Positions 17,137-25,629 of a stretch of DNA of 40,319 bases are shown in pieces. Position 1 is the stretch's first letter; each line of letters begins with the position of its first letter. The notes beneath the pieces were generated by a model, which was not told the origin of the DNA, did no database searches, and worked only from the letters and a program-made list of their open reading frames with translations. A program made the translations under genes and the position numbers. This DNA is from Kiritimatiellia bacterium (GTDB lineage Bacteria; Verrucomicrobiota; Kiritimatiellia; CAIQIC01; Lenti-01). The stretch covers positions 1 to 40,319 of the forward strand of contig JAFYAC010000114.1 of assembly GCA_017540905.1 (NCBI GenBank). The letters are read 5' to 3'.

Positions 17137-17924
17137 GCGGCACGCTCGTACATGATTTTTTTCAGGAGTCCGTATCCCATGTTCCGGCAAGCAAGCCACA
17201 AGGCGAGAGGGGGGGGCTTCCCGTCGCAGCCATGGAAAAGGGCGTAATGGCTCGCGAACTTTTTGGAGAACTTGTCGTGGCTGATGGAACGGCCGCGGAT
17301 CCTGTAGGTGGCCAAGTTTTCCGGGAGCAGGACGCAACGGACGCCTTCGTGCTTGAACAATTGGAGACGCAACGCGTAATCGTTGTTTTTCGGGATGTCG
17401 CGGATCTGCACCAAGCCGAATGCCCTGGCGCTGTACATCATGGTCAGGTGCCCGATGTAGTCATAGCGGTAAATCATGGAGCGGGTCACCACCCGCGGAC
17501 CGGACACCAAGCGGTTTTGGGTCGGGTCGTCCGCATTCGACTTGAGGTATTCATGGTAGGAGAAAACGTGTCCGCCCTCCTTCATGAACGCCAGCTGCCG
17601 TTCCAATTTTCCAGGGGACCAGAAGTCGTCCGAATCGAGGAAGGCCATCCATTCGCCCCGGGCTTCCCGGAGGGCCCGGTTCCGAGTCAACGCCGCCCCG
17701 ACATTGCGAGGGTTCTTGAGATACTTGATGCGGGAATCGCGGAACGACGCGACAACTTCATCGGTGTTGTCGGTCGAACCGTCATCCACGATGATCAGTT
17801 CCCATTGATCATAGGTTTGGTCCAAGACGGACTGGATGGATTCCGCGATGAAAGGCCCCGTGTTCCAGGAAGGCATGACGATGGAGACGAGCCCGTCAAC
17901 CAGGGGTGGCCTTTCCTCACGCAT
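17127..17924 (-). CDS. Glycosyltransferase family 2 (GT-A fold)
   Basis: A 265-residue classical GT2 enzyme: VSIVMPSWNTGPFIAESIQS at the N-terminus, the nucleotide-binding VDDGSTDNT (46-54), and the DSDD metal motif (97-100) in AFLDSDDFW. It probably adds one of the first sugars after the initiating transferase, acting in the cytoplasm on the lipid-linked primer. ATG 17924 overlaps the sugar transferase stop by 8 nt; a longer in-frame extension to 18002 would fall inside that gene. Donor and linkage unknown. Confidence 0.92.
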   Translation of the reverse strand: MREERPPLVDGLVSIVMPSWNTGPFIAESIQSVLDQTYDQWELIIVDDGSTDNTDEVVASFRDSRIKYLKNPRNVGAALTRNRALREARGEWMAFLDSDDFWSPGKLERQLAFMKEGGHVFSYHEYLKSNADDPTQNRLVSGPRVVTRSMIYRYDYIGHLTMMYSARAFGLVQIRDIPKNNDYALRLQLFKHEGVRCVLLPENLATYRIRGRSISHDKFSKKFASHYALFHGCDGKPPPLALWLACRNMGYGLLKKIMYERAACP

Positions 17925-18645
17925 ATTCTTTCCCCAACACCGCCAAGAGGGTCCTGAACATGGTTGCGGTTTCACCGAGAAAAGAGAAACGGGAGATGGC
18001 ATCGAGATTCCATTTCATTTTTTCGGGAAGGACTGTGTCCATGTAAACTGCGTCCGGATTGCTGGCCTTCGCGAGGAGCTTGGCTTCATCCTTGTAGCGG
18101 ATGGAGGCTTCGGAAGTGATGCCGGCGGGCAGGAGAAGGGTGGCACGGTACTCGGGGCGGTAGGCGCCGACGTATTTGACGGCTTCGGGACGCGTGCCGA
18201 CGAAAGACATGTTGCCGGACAGGACATCGATGAGTTGGGGAAGTTCATCGAGGCGGTATTTGCGGAGAAATTTTCCAAGCGCCGTGATGCGGGGGTCGGC
18301 ATCGACCGTGACGGCGGTTCCGAGGCGTTCGGCATTGGCGACCATGGTGCGGAATTTGTGGATGCGGAAGAGTTTTCCGTTGGTGGTGACCCTTTCCTGG
18401 CGGTAGAAGACGGGGCCCGGGGACGTGGCCTTGACCAGGATGGCGATGAGCGCGATGGGCAACGCCAAAACGAGAAGCAAAACCGCGGCGGCCGAATAAT
18501 CGAACACGCGTTTCAAGGCTAGTTGTCCGCGCCGGGCGTCCAGGATGCGCCAATAGGGTTCCACTTCGGGGAGCTGCATGGACGGGGGGAGGTCTTGCCA
18601 GCGTTTCAGCATGGGGAGGGCCGATGGGGGTTGGCAGTTGACCAC
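17917..18645 (-). CDS. Initiating sugar-1-phosphate transferase (bacterial sugar transferase family)
   Basis: A 242-residue monotopic phosphoglycosyl transferase. A single hydrophobic re-entrant helix (about 50-72) precedes SPGPVFYRQERV, the KFRTM block (97-101), the catalytic Asp-Glu pair in RLDELPQL (D133, E134) and GTRPE (150-154). It transfers a sugar-1-phosphate from a UDP-sugar to undecaprenyl phosphate and so starts the repeat unit. The short length shows the PglC-like catalytic core without the four extra N-terminal helices of WbaP or WcaJ. The start is uncertain: GTG 18645, or ATG 18612, neither with a strong ribosome binding site. Confidence 0.92.
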   Translation of the reverse strand: MVNCQPPSALPMLKRWQDLPPSMQLPEVEPYWRILDARRGQLALKRVFDYSAAAVLLLVLALPIALIAILVKATSPGPVFYRQERVTTNGKLFRIHKFRTMVANAERLGTAVTVDADPRITALGKFLRKYRLDELPQLIDVLSGNMSFVGTRPEAVKYVGAYRPEYRATLLLPAGITSEASIRYKDEAKLLAKASNPDAVYMDTVLPEKMKWNLDAISRFSFLGETATMFRTLLAVLGKEYA

Positions 18646-18668
18646 TTCACTTCAACTTTTCCGGGGAA

Positions 18669-19985
18669 TCACAGTCTCCACCACAGCACATCCGATGCTT
18701 TCAGCTCGTTGACGCCATACAGGCTTTTGACATCGATCAGCACTTTCCCTTTCGCACCACCGAGCATTTTCAGGATGCCGGGAAGACCCAACTCCCTGAA
18801 TTCCTTGTGGGCGACCGCCACGATGACGCAATCCGCATTTTGCGCGTCGGAGAAATCCGCGAGCTTGACGCCATATTCCTTTTCCGCAACCGCCGGGTCC
18901 GCCCAAGGGTCGACCACAATCGGGGCGATGCCAAACTTGGCGAGGTGGGAAAGGATGTCGGCGACCTTGCTGTTGCGGACGTCGGGGCAGTTTTCCTTGA
19001 AGGTCAGGCCCAAGACAACCACTTTGCTGAACTTGGGGGCCTGGCCGGCCTCGATCATCTTGCGGATGGCGGCGTCGGCGATGAAGGTTCCCATGCCGTC
19101 GTTCACGATGCGCCCATTCAGGATGATCTGGCTGTGGTAGCCGAGTTTTTCGGCTTCGTGGGTGAAGTAGTAGGGGTCCACGCCGATGCAGTGGCCCCCG
19201 ACGAGGCCGGGGCGGAAGCCGAGGGCGTTCCACTTGGTGTTCATGCCGTCGACGACTTCGTTTGTGTCGATGTCCATGCGGTCGAACACCATGGCGAGTT
19301 CGTTCATGAAGGCGATGTTGATGTCGCGCTGGCTGTTTTCGACGACTTTGACGGCTTCGGCCGTGCGCAAGTTGGAGACTGGGTGGGTCCCGACTTCGAT
19401 GACCAGGTCGTAGACGGCCTTGATTTCCGCAAGGCTGTCGGCGTCGATGCCGGAGACGATCTTGTGGATGTTTTCGAGGCGGTGGACCTTGTCGCCCGGG
19501 TTGATGCGCTCGGGGCTGTAGCCGACCTTGAAGTCGACGCCGCAACGGAGGCCGCTCTGTTTTTCGAGGATGGGAATGCAGACATCCTCGGTGCAACCGG
19601 GGTAGACGGTGGATTCGTAGACCACGATGGAGCCGGGCAGGAGATTGCGCCCGACGATTTCGGAAGCCCCGATGACGGGTGTGAGGTCCGGGGTATGGTC
19701 GGTGTTGACGGGGGTGGGGACGGCCACGATGATGAACTTGGCGTTTCGGAGTTCCGTTTCGTCGGCGGTGAAGCGGACGGTGGTTTGGCGGATGGCTTCG
19801 TCACCGACTTCGAGGGTGGGGTCCTTTCCAGATTTGTAGAGGTCAATCTTGGCCTTGTTCAGGTCGAAGCCAATGACACGGAGGCCCTTTTTCGCAAATG
19901 CGAGGGCGATGGGCATCCCGACATAGCCGAGGCCGACAAGGGCCAGGGATTCATTGCCAGCGACGAGGTTTTGATATATATTCAT
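18669..19985 (-). CDS. tviB: UDP-N-acetylhexosamine 6-dehydrogenase (TviB/WbpO-type nucleotide sugar dehydrogenase)
   Basis: A 438-residue member of the UDP-glucose/GDP-mannose dehydrogenase family. The NAD site is GLGYVG (18-23), the catalytic cysteine is C266 in GGHCIGVDPYY, and YSPERINPGD and FKENCPDVRNSKV are the motifs shared with UDP-GlcNAc/GalNAc dehydrogenases of the TviB, WbpO and VpsB group. It oxidises C6 of a UDP-N-acetylhexosamine to the uronic acid, supplying an acidic sugar for the polymer. AAAAGGA at 19993-19999 lies about 7 nt before the ATG, the clearest ribosome binding site of the operon. The exact hexosamine is not determinable from sequence. Confidence 0.93.
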   Translation of the reverse strand: MNIYQNLVAGNESLALVGLGYVGMPIALAFAKKGLRVIGFDLNKAKIDLYKSGKDPTLEVGDEAIRQTTVRFTADETELRNAKFIIVAVPTPVNTDHTPDLTPVIGASEIVGRNLLPGSIVVYESTVYPGCTEDVCIPILEKQSGLRCGVDFKVGYSPERINPGDKVHRLENIHKIVSGIDADSLAEIKAVYDLVIEVGTHPVSNLRTAEAVKVVENSQRDINIAFMNELAMVFDRMDIDTNEVVDGMNTKWNALGFRPGLVGGHCIGVDPYYFTHEAEKLGYHSQIILNGRIVNDGMGTFIADAAIRKMIEAGQAPKFSKVVVLGLTFKENCPDVRNSKVADILSHLAKFGIAPIVVDPWADPAVAEKEYGVKLADFSDAQNADCVIVAVAHKEFRELGLPGILKMLGGAKGKVLIDVKSLYGVNELKASDVLWWRL

Positions 19986-20050
19986 TTTTCAATCCTTTTC
20001 TTTTGATGGCGATGGGCATTGTGTCGGTGACGAGGTGCCAGGAAGACGGG

Positions 20051-21634
20051 TCAGGTTCCCCCAGGGCAGGAGGTTTTCAAAGAAGATTGAAGAGCATTGC
20101 AGACGCAGGCGACATCGTCGTCGGAGAGGTGGGTGTGGAGAGGGGGGGATGTAGGTGGTGTCTGGGCCGATGCGGAGACAAGGTGGTACCCGCCGGTTTT
20201 GGGACTGCCACGGTGTTCGAGAAGTCCAGCGAGGTCGTTGACGGCCCGGGCGATGGTTTTGACATCAACCGCAAGTGCTTGGGCCAATTGACGGCGGTTG
20301 ACGCCTGGACGTTGCCGGACAAGTTCAAGGACCTTGTCTTTTACAGGGACATTTACAGGGACATTTACAGGGACATTGGCAGTTCTCCCATCATTTATCG
20401 GGACATTTATAGGGGCGTTGTTGTTTGTTCCATCAGTTGCCCTGGCATCGCCGTCGAACCAATCGGAGGAGAGAGCAATGGATGTTTTGAATACATCTCC
20501 TTCGAGGATAGTGGGTTCGGAACCGGCGAATGGGAGGGAATACTTGAAGAGCTTGCGGACGCCGGAACCGAGTTCGTCGGCGAAGCCGATGGTTCGGAAG
20601 AAGGCGGCGATGACGGGATTTTTGGAGTCGGGTTCGAGGTTGTCGGGCGTGATGGGGCCCTGACGGGAGGCCCGGCAAGGGTTTTCCGTCCAGAGCTGAC
20701 CGGGTTCGATGACGAAACGGGAACGGCGGGAACTCGTGAACTCGCGGTGGATGAGAAGGTTGACGAGAAGCTCGCGGACGACAATGTCGCGGACGCTGAC
20801 ACGGCGGGCGTCGTCGTCGAGGAAGAAGGGGTCGGGAAGGTGCTTGGCGGCAAAGGCCATGAGGCGGTCGACGCTTTCGACGAGGTTGGTCTGGACGAGG
20901 TCGCGGTCGTCGTAGCGGTCGAGCTGGACGCGGCGGAAAAGGGCGTCCGTCCCGTAGGCGGGGCAGACGTCAAGGATGAGGTCGTCGGTTCCCAAAAGGA
21001 GGATGGCGGCGAGATTGAAGCCTTTTTCGCCGGTGAGCTTGTCTTCCCCGAAAAGGCGGGAGCTGCGGAAGAGTTCTTCGTCGGACATGTCCGCCCACGG
21101 ATGGTGGCCGCCTGCGAAGTTGGATGCGCGGGTGCGGATGCGGGGGAGGAGGTCGAGGCGGAGGTCGGAAGGTTTGACGTAAGGGTAAATCTTGCGCTCG
21201 GTGTAGATTTGCTGTTTACGGATGGCGAGTGCGGCTATTTCGGAGGAAGAGACAACCTTGACGTCGGCGTCGGCAAGGCGATCGTAGATGGTCCCCTTGA
21301 AGCGGTGGATGTCCGGGGTTTGGGGGACATGGAGATGGATGACGGTTTTCCCGTCGACGGACAGGATTTGGGGTTCAAGGTGGACGGCGGGGAGGAAGAG
21401 GTTGGGGTTTCCCAAGTTGTTGACGAGGTTGCGGACAAGGGAGGGGGCATGGGCGGGGGGGATGCCTTCGACGGAACCATCGTCGAGAACACCGAAATAG
21501 ATGTCGCCGCCAAAGCGGTTGAGGAAGGCGCAGACGGTTTCGTAGGTGTCGGGGGGAATGCCGTTGCCGCAGCGTTTGAACTCGACGGCGACCGTTTCGC
21601 CGATGGAGAAGGTTTGCTGGAGGGTATCAGGCAT
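20051..21634 (-). CDS. AlbA_2 (Schlafen-type) and HATPase_c_4 protein with chimeric C-terminus
   Basis: The 527-residue protein has an N-terminal AlbA_2 domain (about 12-130, with VEFKRCGNG and VCAFLNRFGG) and a RecG-like/HATPase_c_4 region with VRELLVNLLIHREF and ADELGSGVRKLF. A linker rich in Asn-Val-Pro repeats follows, then a winged-helix domain (VKDKVLELVRQRPGVNRRQL onward). Such proteins are usually annotated as putative transcriptional regulators or ATP-dependent helicase-like, and a role is not established. It starts 9 nt after the DegT aminotransferase stop and has no role in sugar synthesis that I can see. The last 30 or so residues (LHTHLSDDDVACVCNAL...) copy the end of that aminotransferase, so the C-terminus appears to be a fusion created by a duplication. 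Confidence 0.88.
   Translation of the reverse strand: MPDTLQQTFSIGETVAVEFKRCGNGIPPDTYETVCAFLNRFGGDIYFGVLDDGSVEGIPPAHAPSLVRNLVNNLGNPNLFLPAVHLEPQILSVDGKTVIHLHVPQTPDIHRFKGTIYDRLADADVKVVSSSEIAALAIRKQQIYTERKIYPYVKPSDLRLDLLPRIRTRASNFAGGHHPWADMSDEELFRSSRLFGEDKLTGEKGFNLAAILLLGTDDLILDVCPAYGTDALFRRVQLDRYDDRDLVQTNLVESVDRLMAFAAKHLPDPFFLDDDARRVSVRDIVVRELLVNLLIHREFTSSRRSRFVIEPGQLWTENPCRASRQGPITPDNLEPDSKNPVIAAFFRTIGFADELGSGVRKLFKYSLPFAGSEPTILEGDVFKTSIALSSDWFDGDARATDGTNNNAPINVPINDGRTANVPVNVPVNVPVKDKVLELVRQRPGVNRRQLAQALAVDVKTIARAVNDLAGLLEHRGSPKTGGYHLVSASAQTPPTSPPLHTHLSDDDVACVCNALQSSLKTSCPGGT
20099..20140 (-). repeat. Second copy of the aminotransferase 3' end
   Basis: These 42 nt match 21671-21712 at 39 positions in the same orientation and reading frame. 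Here they encode the tail of the AlbA_2 protein; at the other site, the tail of the aminotransferase. They bracket most of the AlbA_2 gene, 1572 bp apart. Confidence 0.85.
20343..20377 (-). repeat. 12-bp tandem repeat in the AlbA_2 linker
   Basis: Three units of ACAGGGACATTT (plus strand; the last lacks one base) encode Asn-Val-Pro-Val repeats. Further degenerate units follow to about 20415. Gain or loss of a unit would keep the frame. Confidence 0.8.
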
Positions 21635-21643
21635 CAGGCGGAA

Positions 21644-22966
21644 TCAGCGGAGGGCGCGAGCGAGGTTGTCGCAGACGAAGGCGACGTCGTCGTCGGAGAG
21701 GAGGGTGTGGAGCGGGAGGGAGAGGAGGTTGCGGTAGTAGTCGAAGGCGTTGGGGAAGGCGGCGATGTCCCAGCCGAGGGCATGGTAGGCGGTGAGAAGG
21801 GGCAGGGGTTTGTAGTGGACGTTGGCGGAAACCCCGGCTTCGGCAAGGCGTTCGATGAGGGCGTTGCGCTGTTCCGTGGAAAAACCGGGAACTCGGATGA
21901 GGTTGAGATGTCTGGAACTTTCCATGGAAGGAGTTTGGTGCCGGAGATGGGAAAGCCCCAACCTGTGGCAACAAGCGTGGTAGCGGGACAGGATTTCGGC
22001 ACGGCGGGCGAGCAGGGAGGGATAGCGGTCGAGCTGGCGGAGACCGATGGCTGCGGCGATGTCGGTCATGTTGCATTTGTACCAGGGGCCGATGATGTCG
22101 TATTCCCATGCGCCGGCCTTGGTTTTCGCAAGGGCGTCCTTGTTCTGGCCGTGGAGGGAGAGGAGCTGGTAGAAATGGTAGATTTCGGCGTTGTCGATGC
22201 CGGGCAGGGGACGCCAGGTTGCGGCGCCGCCTTCCCCGGTGGTGAAGTTCTTGACGGCGTGGAACGAGAACGAGGAGACGTCGGCGATGGCCCCGCAGTT
22301 GAGCCGGGTGCCGCCGCCGACCCGGGAGGCTCCGAGGGCGTGGGCGCAATCGGCGACGACGGCGACCCGTCCGAGCGCGGTTTGGATGCGGCTGGAAAGG
22401 TCCCCGAGGGGCGTGCCGTCGGAGGGGCGGGGGGAGAAGAGGGCGACCTTGGCGGCAACGGCGGCGAAGATGCGGTCGTAGTCGCAAACGCATCCGGCGA
22501 TGTCGACGGGGACGACAGCCTTGGTGCGGGGCGTGATGGCGGCTTCCAATGCGTCGTAGTCCATTTCCGGGGCATGGCTGTCCGGGGCGCCGTCCTTTTG
22601 GGAATCGACAAAGACGACGGTGGCGCCGCAGTGGATGGCGGCGGAGGCAGTGGCGGTGTAGGTGTAGGCGGGGACGATGACTTCGTCGCCGGGCCCCACT
22701 CCGAGGATGCGGAGGTTGAGCTCCTCGGCAGCGGTGGCGGAGTTGAGGCATACGACGCGGTTGGCCCAGCGGGAAGGGGCTGCCTCCGTGTCCACGTCCA
22801 CGCGTCCGGTTTCGATGTAGGCGGCCAGGCGGCGTTCCAGAAGTTTGGTACGCGGGCCGGTGGTGATCCACCCACTGCGGAGTGCGTCTACCACCTCGGC
22901 GATTTCGGTGTCCGAAATGTCGGGAGGGCTGAAGGGGATGAACCGGGCAGGGCTAGTCGAACTCAT
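21644..22966 (-). CDS. DegT/DnrJ/EryC1/StrS-family sugar aminotransferase
   Basis: A 440-residue PLP enzyme. The PLP lysine is K239 in FSFHAVKNFTTGEGG. Substrate-loop and cofactor residues are seen in NSATAAEELNLRILGVGPGD, VIVPAYTYTATAS and VVADCAHALGA. The family transaminates keto sugars attached to nucleotides, making amino sugars for surface glycans. An insertion (about 165-215) is longer than usual. I chose ATG 22966, preceded by GGGAACTTGAC; a longer frame to 23095 has no family similarity. It is the first gene after the promoter candidate at 23108-23136 and so heads the operon. The exact keto sugar is unknown. Confidence 0.9.
   Translation of the reverse strand: MSSTSPARFIPFSPPDISDTEIAEVVDALRSGWITTGPRTKLLERRLAAYIETGRVDVDTEAAPSRWANRVVCLNSATAAEELNLRILGVGPGDEVIVPAYTYTATASAAIHCGATVVFVDSQKDGAPDSHAPEMDYDALEAAITPRTKAVVPVDIAGCVCDYDRIFAAVAAKVALFSPRPSDGTPLGDLSSRIQTALGRVAVVADCAHALGASRVGGGTRLNCGAIADVSSFSFHAVKNFTTGEGGAATWRPLPGIDNAEIYHFYQLLSLHGQNKDALAKTKAGAWEYDIIGPWYKCNMTDIAAAIGLRQLDRYPSLLARRAEILSRYHACCHRLGLSHLRHQTPSMESSRHLNLIRVPGFSTEQRNALIERLAEAGVSANVHYKPLPLLTAYHALGWDIAAFPNAFDYYRNLLSLPLHTLLSDDDVAFVCDNLARALR
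21671..21712 (-). repeat. Aminotransferase 3' end, original copy of the duplicated tail
   Basis: Encodes LHTLLSDDDVAFVC near the aminotransferase C-terminus. The same 42 nt recur at 20099-20140 with three substitutions. Confidence 0.85.
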
Positions 22967-23318
22967 GTCAAGTTCCCGATGGATGTGAAACAACAAAAAC
23001 ACGACCCCAACGCCCCGGACATCGCGGAGGACCGTTGCGGACTGTTCGCAAAACTCAATTGGTGCAGGAAAGCGGACATGTGATACCACCAACACAACCA
23101 GTCTTTATCCTAACAAGAGACAGCCTAGGGGACAAGGAGAAAGGCGCAATCGCCGCTTTGAAGAGGTGGGTAAGAAAGCACTGCGGCATGGGGCTAGGAG
23201 GCATGGAAGACAATGTTGCGTGGAGGCAACAGAAGGGAATGGGAAACGCTGTTCCCGCCGCGGAGGTCCTCAGGGGGAGCGGCCAGTATGGAGGAGGGGG
23301 CGGAGATGGGGGCTGGTC
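22967..23318. other. Leader of the polysaccharide operon and upstream spacer
   Basis: From the candidate start near 23101 to the ATG at 22966 there is a leader of about 135 nt. I found no JUMPstart or ops motif and no known riboswitch pattern. The part from 23137 to 23318 separates the operon from the ATPase gene and shows no gene or clear terminator. Confidence 0.4.
23108..23136 (-). promoter_or_regulatory. Promoter candidate for the polysaccharide operon
   Basis: On the minus strand, TTGTCC (23131-23136) and TAGGAT (23108-23113) are 17 nt apart, and TGT precedes the -10 as an extended -10. The layout matches the candidate before the pilin-like gene (TTGACA, TGC, TAGGGT). Confidence 0.55.
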
Positions 23319-24896
23319 TCACAGGCCGACGAGGTGGAGGGTTTTGCCGGCGAAGGGGATGTCGCGGGTGTAGAGTTTTTCGGACCAGGGCTTGGCGGGG
23401 TCGGGGTCGAAGACGGGCATCCAGCCTTCGGGGAGGCCGAGGACGTCTAGGTATTTGGCGAGCTGGGCGAAGGATTTTTCGCCGGCGAAGTTCTTGGCGG
23501 TCTTGACTTCGATGGCGTAGCGGCGGTTGCGGAATTCGACGCAGAGGTCGAGGCGGCCGGAGCCGAGGGCCATTTCGCGCGCGATGCGGCCTTCGCCGTT
23601 GGTGACGCGCTGGAGGAAGGCCATGAGGACGAGGTGCGGGGTGGCTTCGCCGTAGTCGTAGGCGTGGCGGTCGGCCCCGGCGTTTTCGCGCCAGAACTCC
23701 TGGAAGGCGGCCATGAGACCCGGCATGTCGAGGCCGTCGGGGGTGGCCCACGGGGTGTCGGGGATGGACTGCATCATCTGGGTCTGCTCGTCGCGGGAGA
23801 GGTAGCGGCCGATGATCTCGGAATACATGCGGTTGGCCGGGACAAGGGCGCCATTTTCTTCGCGGAGGAGGCCGAGGTCCTGGACGAAGCGGTAGTCTTC
23901 GTCGTTGACCGAGGTGCCGAGGGGGCGTCCGCCGAAGATGACGGGTTCAACGATGCGGCGGACGCGTGGCTCGCGGAGGCGCTCCATGAGGCTGTCGACG
24001 TGGGTGTCGCGCCGGCGGATGATGGTTTCCTTGGCGGTTTCGACGTCGGCGGGGGTGACGGGTTCGGAATAGCGGAAGCGGTGGATTTTTTCGACGCACT
24101 CGCGGGCGATGGCGTTGGCGAGCCACGGCTGGCCGTGGGTCCAGGCCATGACGGCTTCGATGGTGCCGGGGGCGAAGGGCTGGCCGGTGTCTTCGGTGTG
24201 TTGGGCGTAGAGGGTGCAGACTTCGTCCTCGGTGAAATTGCGGAGCAGGAGGTCTTCGGTGATGACGTTGAAGGGGCTGATCTGGCCGAGGGAGTCGCCG
24301 TCGGGGCGGATTTGGGCCTTGTAGTCGCGGACATCGAGCATGCCGACGAGGGCGATGGACGAGGGGAAGGGCACCATGTCGCGGTTGACGTAGCCGTCGC
24401 GGAGCTGGCGGAGGAAGGAGATGAGGGTCGGGCCGAAGAGGCAGTCGGCTTCGTCGAAGAAGACGACGAGGGGCTTTCCGGCGCGCCGGCAGAGCATGCG
24501 GAGGGTGTCGGAGACGATGGTCGCGGTCCACGGGGGCGGCTCCTCGCGGACCATCTGCGGGGCGGGGCCGGTGCCGGTGTCGGAAGGCGGCATGAGGCCG
24601 ACGGCTTCGGCGGAGCGGATGAGGAGGCCGCGGAGCTGAGGGAGGGCTTTGTCGGGGTCGCCCATGCCCTGGAGGGCTTCGAGGGTGCAGTAGATGGCGG
24701 CCATGTCGCCCTTGGCGTTGAGTTCGCGGACGAGGGCGCGGACGGCGGTGGTCTTGCCCGTCTGGCGGGGGGCGTGGATGACGAAGTACTGCCGCCGCGC
24801 GACGAGGCGGCGGATTTCGGGCATCCGGTCCAGGGCCGGGAGCATGTAGTGCTCGCCCGGGATGCAGGGACCGGCGATGTTGAAGCAGCGTTCCAT
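23319..24896 (-). CDS. Archaeal-type AAA ATPase with PD-(D/E)xK nuclease-like C-terminus
   Basis: The 525-residue protein has a P-loop APRQTGKTT (42-50) and Walker B LVVFFDEAD (143-151). A winged-helix-like middle region follows. The C-terminal PD-(D/E)xK-type core has D450 in GRLDLCVEF, then E463 and K465 in AIEVKTAKN. It is the full-length paralogue of the gene at 1-888. The family is widespread and multicopy in gut Bacteroidota and PVC bacteria; neither a defence nor a mobility role is proven. ATG 24896 lies 18 nt after the stop of the deleted aminotransferase and lacks a clear ribosome binding site, so it may depend on that reading frame for translation. Confidence 0.9.
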   Translation of the reverse strand: MERCFNIAGPCIPGEHYMLPALDRMPEIRRLVARRQYFVIHAPRQTGKTTAVRALVRELNAKGDMAAIYCTLEALQGMGDPDKALPQLRGLLIRSAEAVGLMPPSDTGTGPAPQMVREEPPPWTATIVSDTLRMLCRRAGKPLVVFFDEADCLFGPTLISFLRQLRDGYVNRDMVPFPSSIALVGMLDVRDYKAQIRPDGDSLGQISPFNVITEDLLLRNFTEDEVCTLYAQHTEDTGQPFAPGTIEAVMAWTHGQPWLANAIARECVEKIHRFRYSEPVTPADVETAKETIIRRRDTHVDSLMERLREPRVRRIVEPVIFGGRPLGTSVNDEDYRFVQDLGLLREENGALVPANRMYSEIIGRYLSRDEQTQMMQSIPDTPWATPDGLDMPGLMAAFQEFWRENAGADRHAYDYGEATPHLVLMAFLQRVTNGEGRIAREMALGSGRLDLCVEFRNRRYAIEVKTAKNFAGEKSFAQLAKYLDVLGLPEGWMPVFDPDPAKPWSEKLYTRDIPFAGKTLHLVGL

Positions 24897-24914
24897 GGGG
24901 GCGGGCGGCGGGGG

Positions 24915-25334
24915 TTACCGGAAGCACCTGCGGACGATTTCGATGACGAGGTCCTGCTGTTCGGGCGTCATCTTGTTGTCGGAGGGGAGGCAGAGGCCGC
25001 GGGCGAAGAGGTCGGCGCCGACGTCGGGGGCGCCGCCGGCGATGTAGGCGTTGGAACGGGCGCGGCCGTAAAGGCGTTCGGCGGCCAGTTTGGTGGCCAG
25101 GTGCAATGCGGAGGTCCCGCAGGAAAGCGCGACGGCATGGCGGACTCCCACCAAGGCCGCAATCTCCCTCTCCACGACGTCGATGTTGGCCCCGACCGTG
25201 GAAACCCAATTCGTGTCTATGGCTTCATCCACCCAGTGGCGCTCCTCCCCATGCATGGTGGGAGATGACAACCAGAGTTTCGTCTGGAAAGGTTCCAGGC
25301 CGGAGAAACGGGAATCATGGAGAAATTCATTCAT
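24915..25334 (-). pseudogene. DegT-family aminotransferase with the centre deleted
   Basis: The 139-residue frame begins like a PglE-type aminotransferase: KLWLSSPTMHGEERHWVDEA, then NWVSTVGANIDVVEREIAAL and LSCGTSALHLATKL. After about residue 93 it jumps directly to a typical C-terminal end, DLFARGLCLPSDNKMT followed by PEQQDLVIEIVRRCF. Family members are about 370-400 residues, so roughly 240 residues including the PLP lysine are missing in frame. It cannot be an active transaminase. The frame has remained open, perhaps because the ATPase gene 18 nt downstream is coupled to it, or because the deletion is recent. Confidence 0.8.
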
Positions 25335-25439
25335 AAACGCGGACCTCCCGGGTTTGTTCCCAGGTCAAAGGGTGGGAAAAAAGAATGGTGGGATGCAGAG
25401 CGGCTAGATACATGGCACACGAACTTGTTGGAATTGGAT

Positions 25440-25467
25440 ACAATACAACATTTTCCTTTGAATACAA
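25440..25467 (-). promoter_or_regulatory. Promoter candidate for the deleted aminotransferase and ATPase
   Basis: On the minus strand, TTGTAT (25462-25467) and TATTGT (25440-25445) are 16 nt apart in an AT-rich patch of an otherwise GC-rich divergent intergenic region (25335-25629). The leader would be about 100 nt. Confidence 0.35.
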
Positions 25468-25629
25468 GGCTGGAAGTCCGGCAGGGGAAAAGCGGATGTC
25501 CGCGGGATGGAGGTGGGCGGCGGCGGGCGGCGGGGAGGCGCGGGGCGGGTTTGGCCTTGATTTGGGGGAGGGGGGAGGGCATTGTGGAGGGGTGAGTGCG
25601 AATCTTGTACCGGAAAGGAGTTTGGCGTG

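Noticed and set aside
19898..23083. Plus-strand open frame of 1061 codons over the AlbA_2, aminotransferase and dehydrogenase genes
   Set aside because: It is antisense to three recognisable enzymes, is Gly/Val/Asp-rich without family motifs, and has no start signal.
22967..23107. JUMPstart/ops antitermination element in the polysaccharide operon leader
   Set aside because: The GGCGGTAGCGT-type core is not present on the coding strand.
23634..25268. Plus-strand open frame of 544 codons opposite the ATPase
   Set aside because: Composition is Gly/Ala/Val/Asp-biased, typical of an antisense shadow. The minus strand has intact ATPase motifs.
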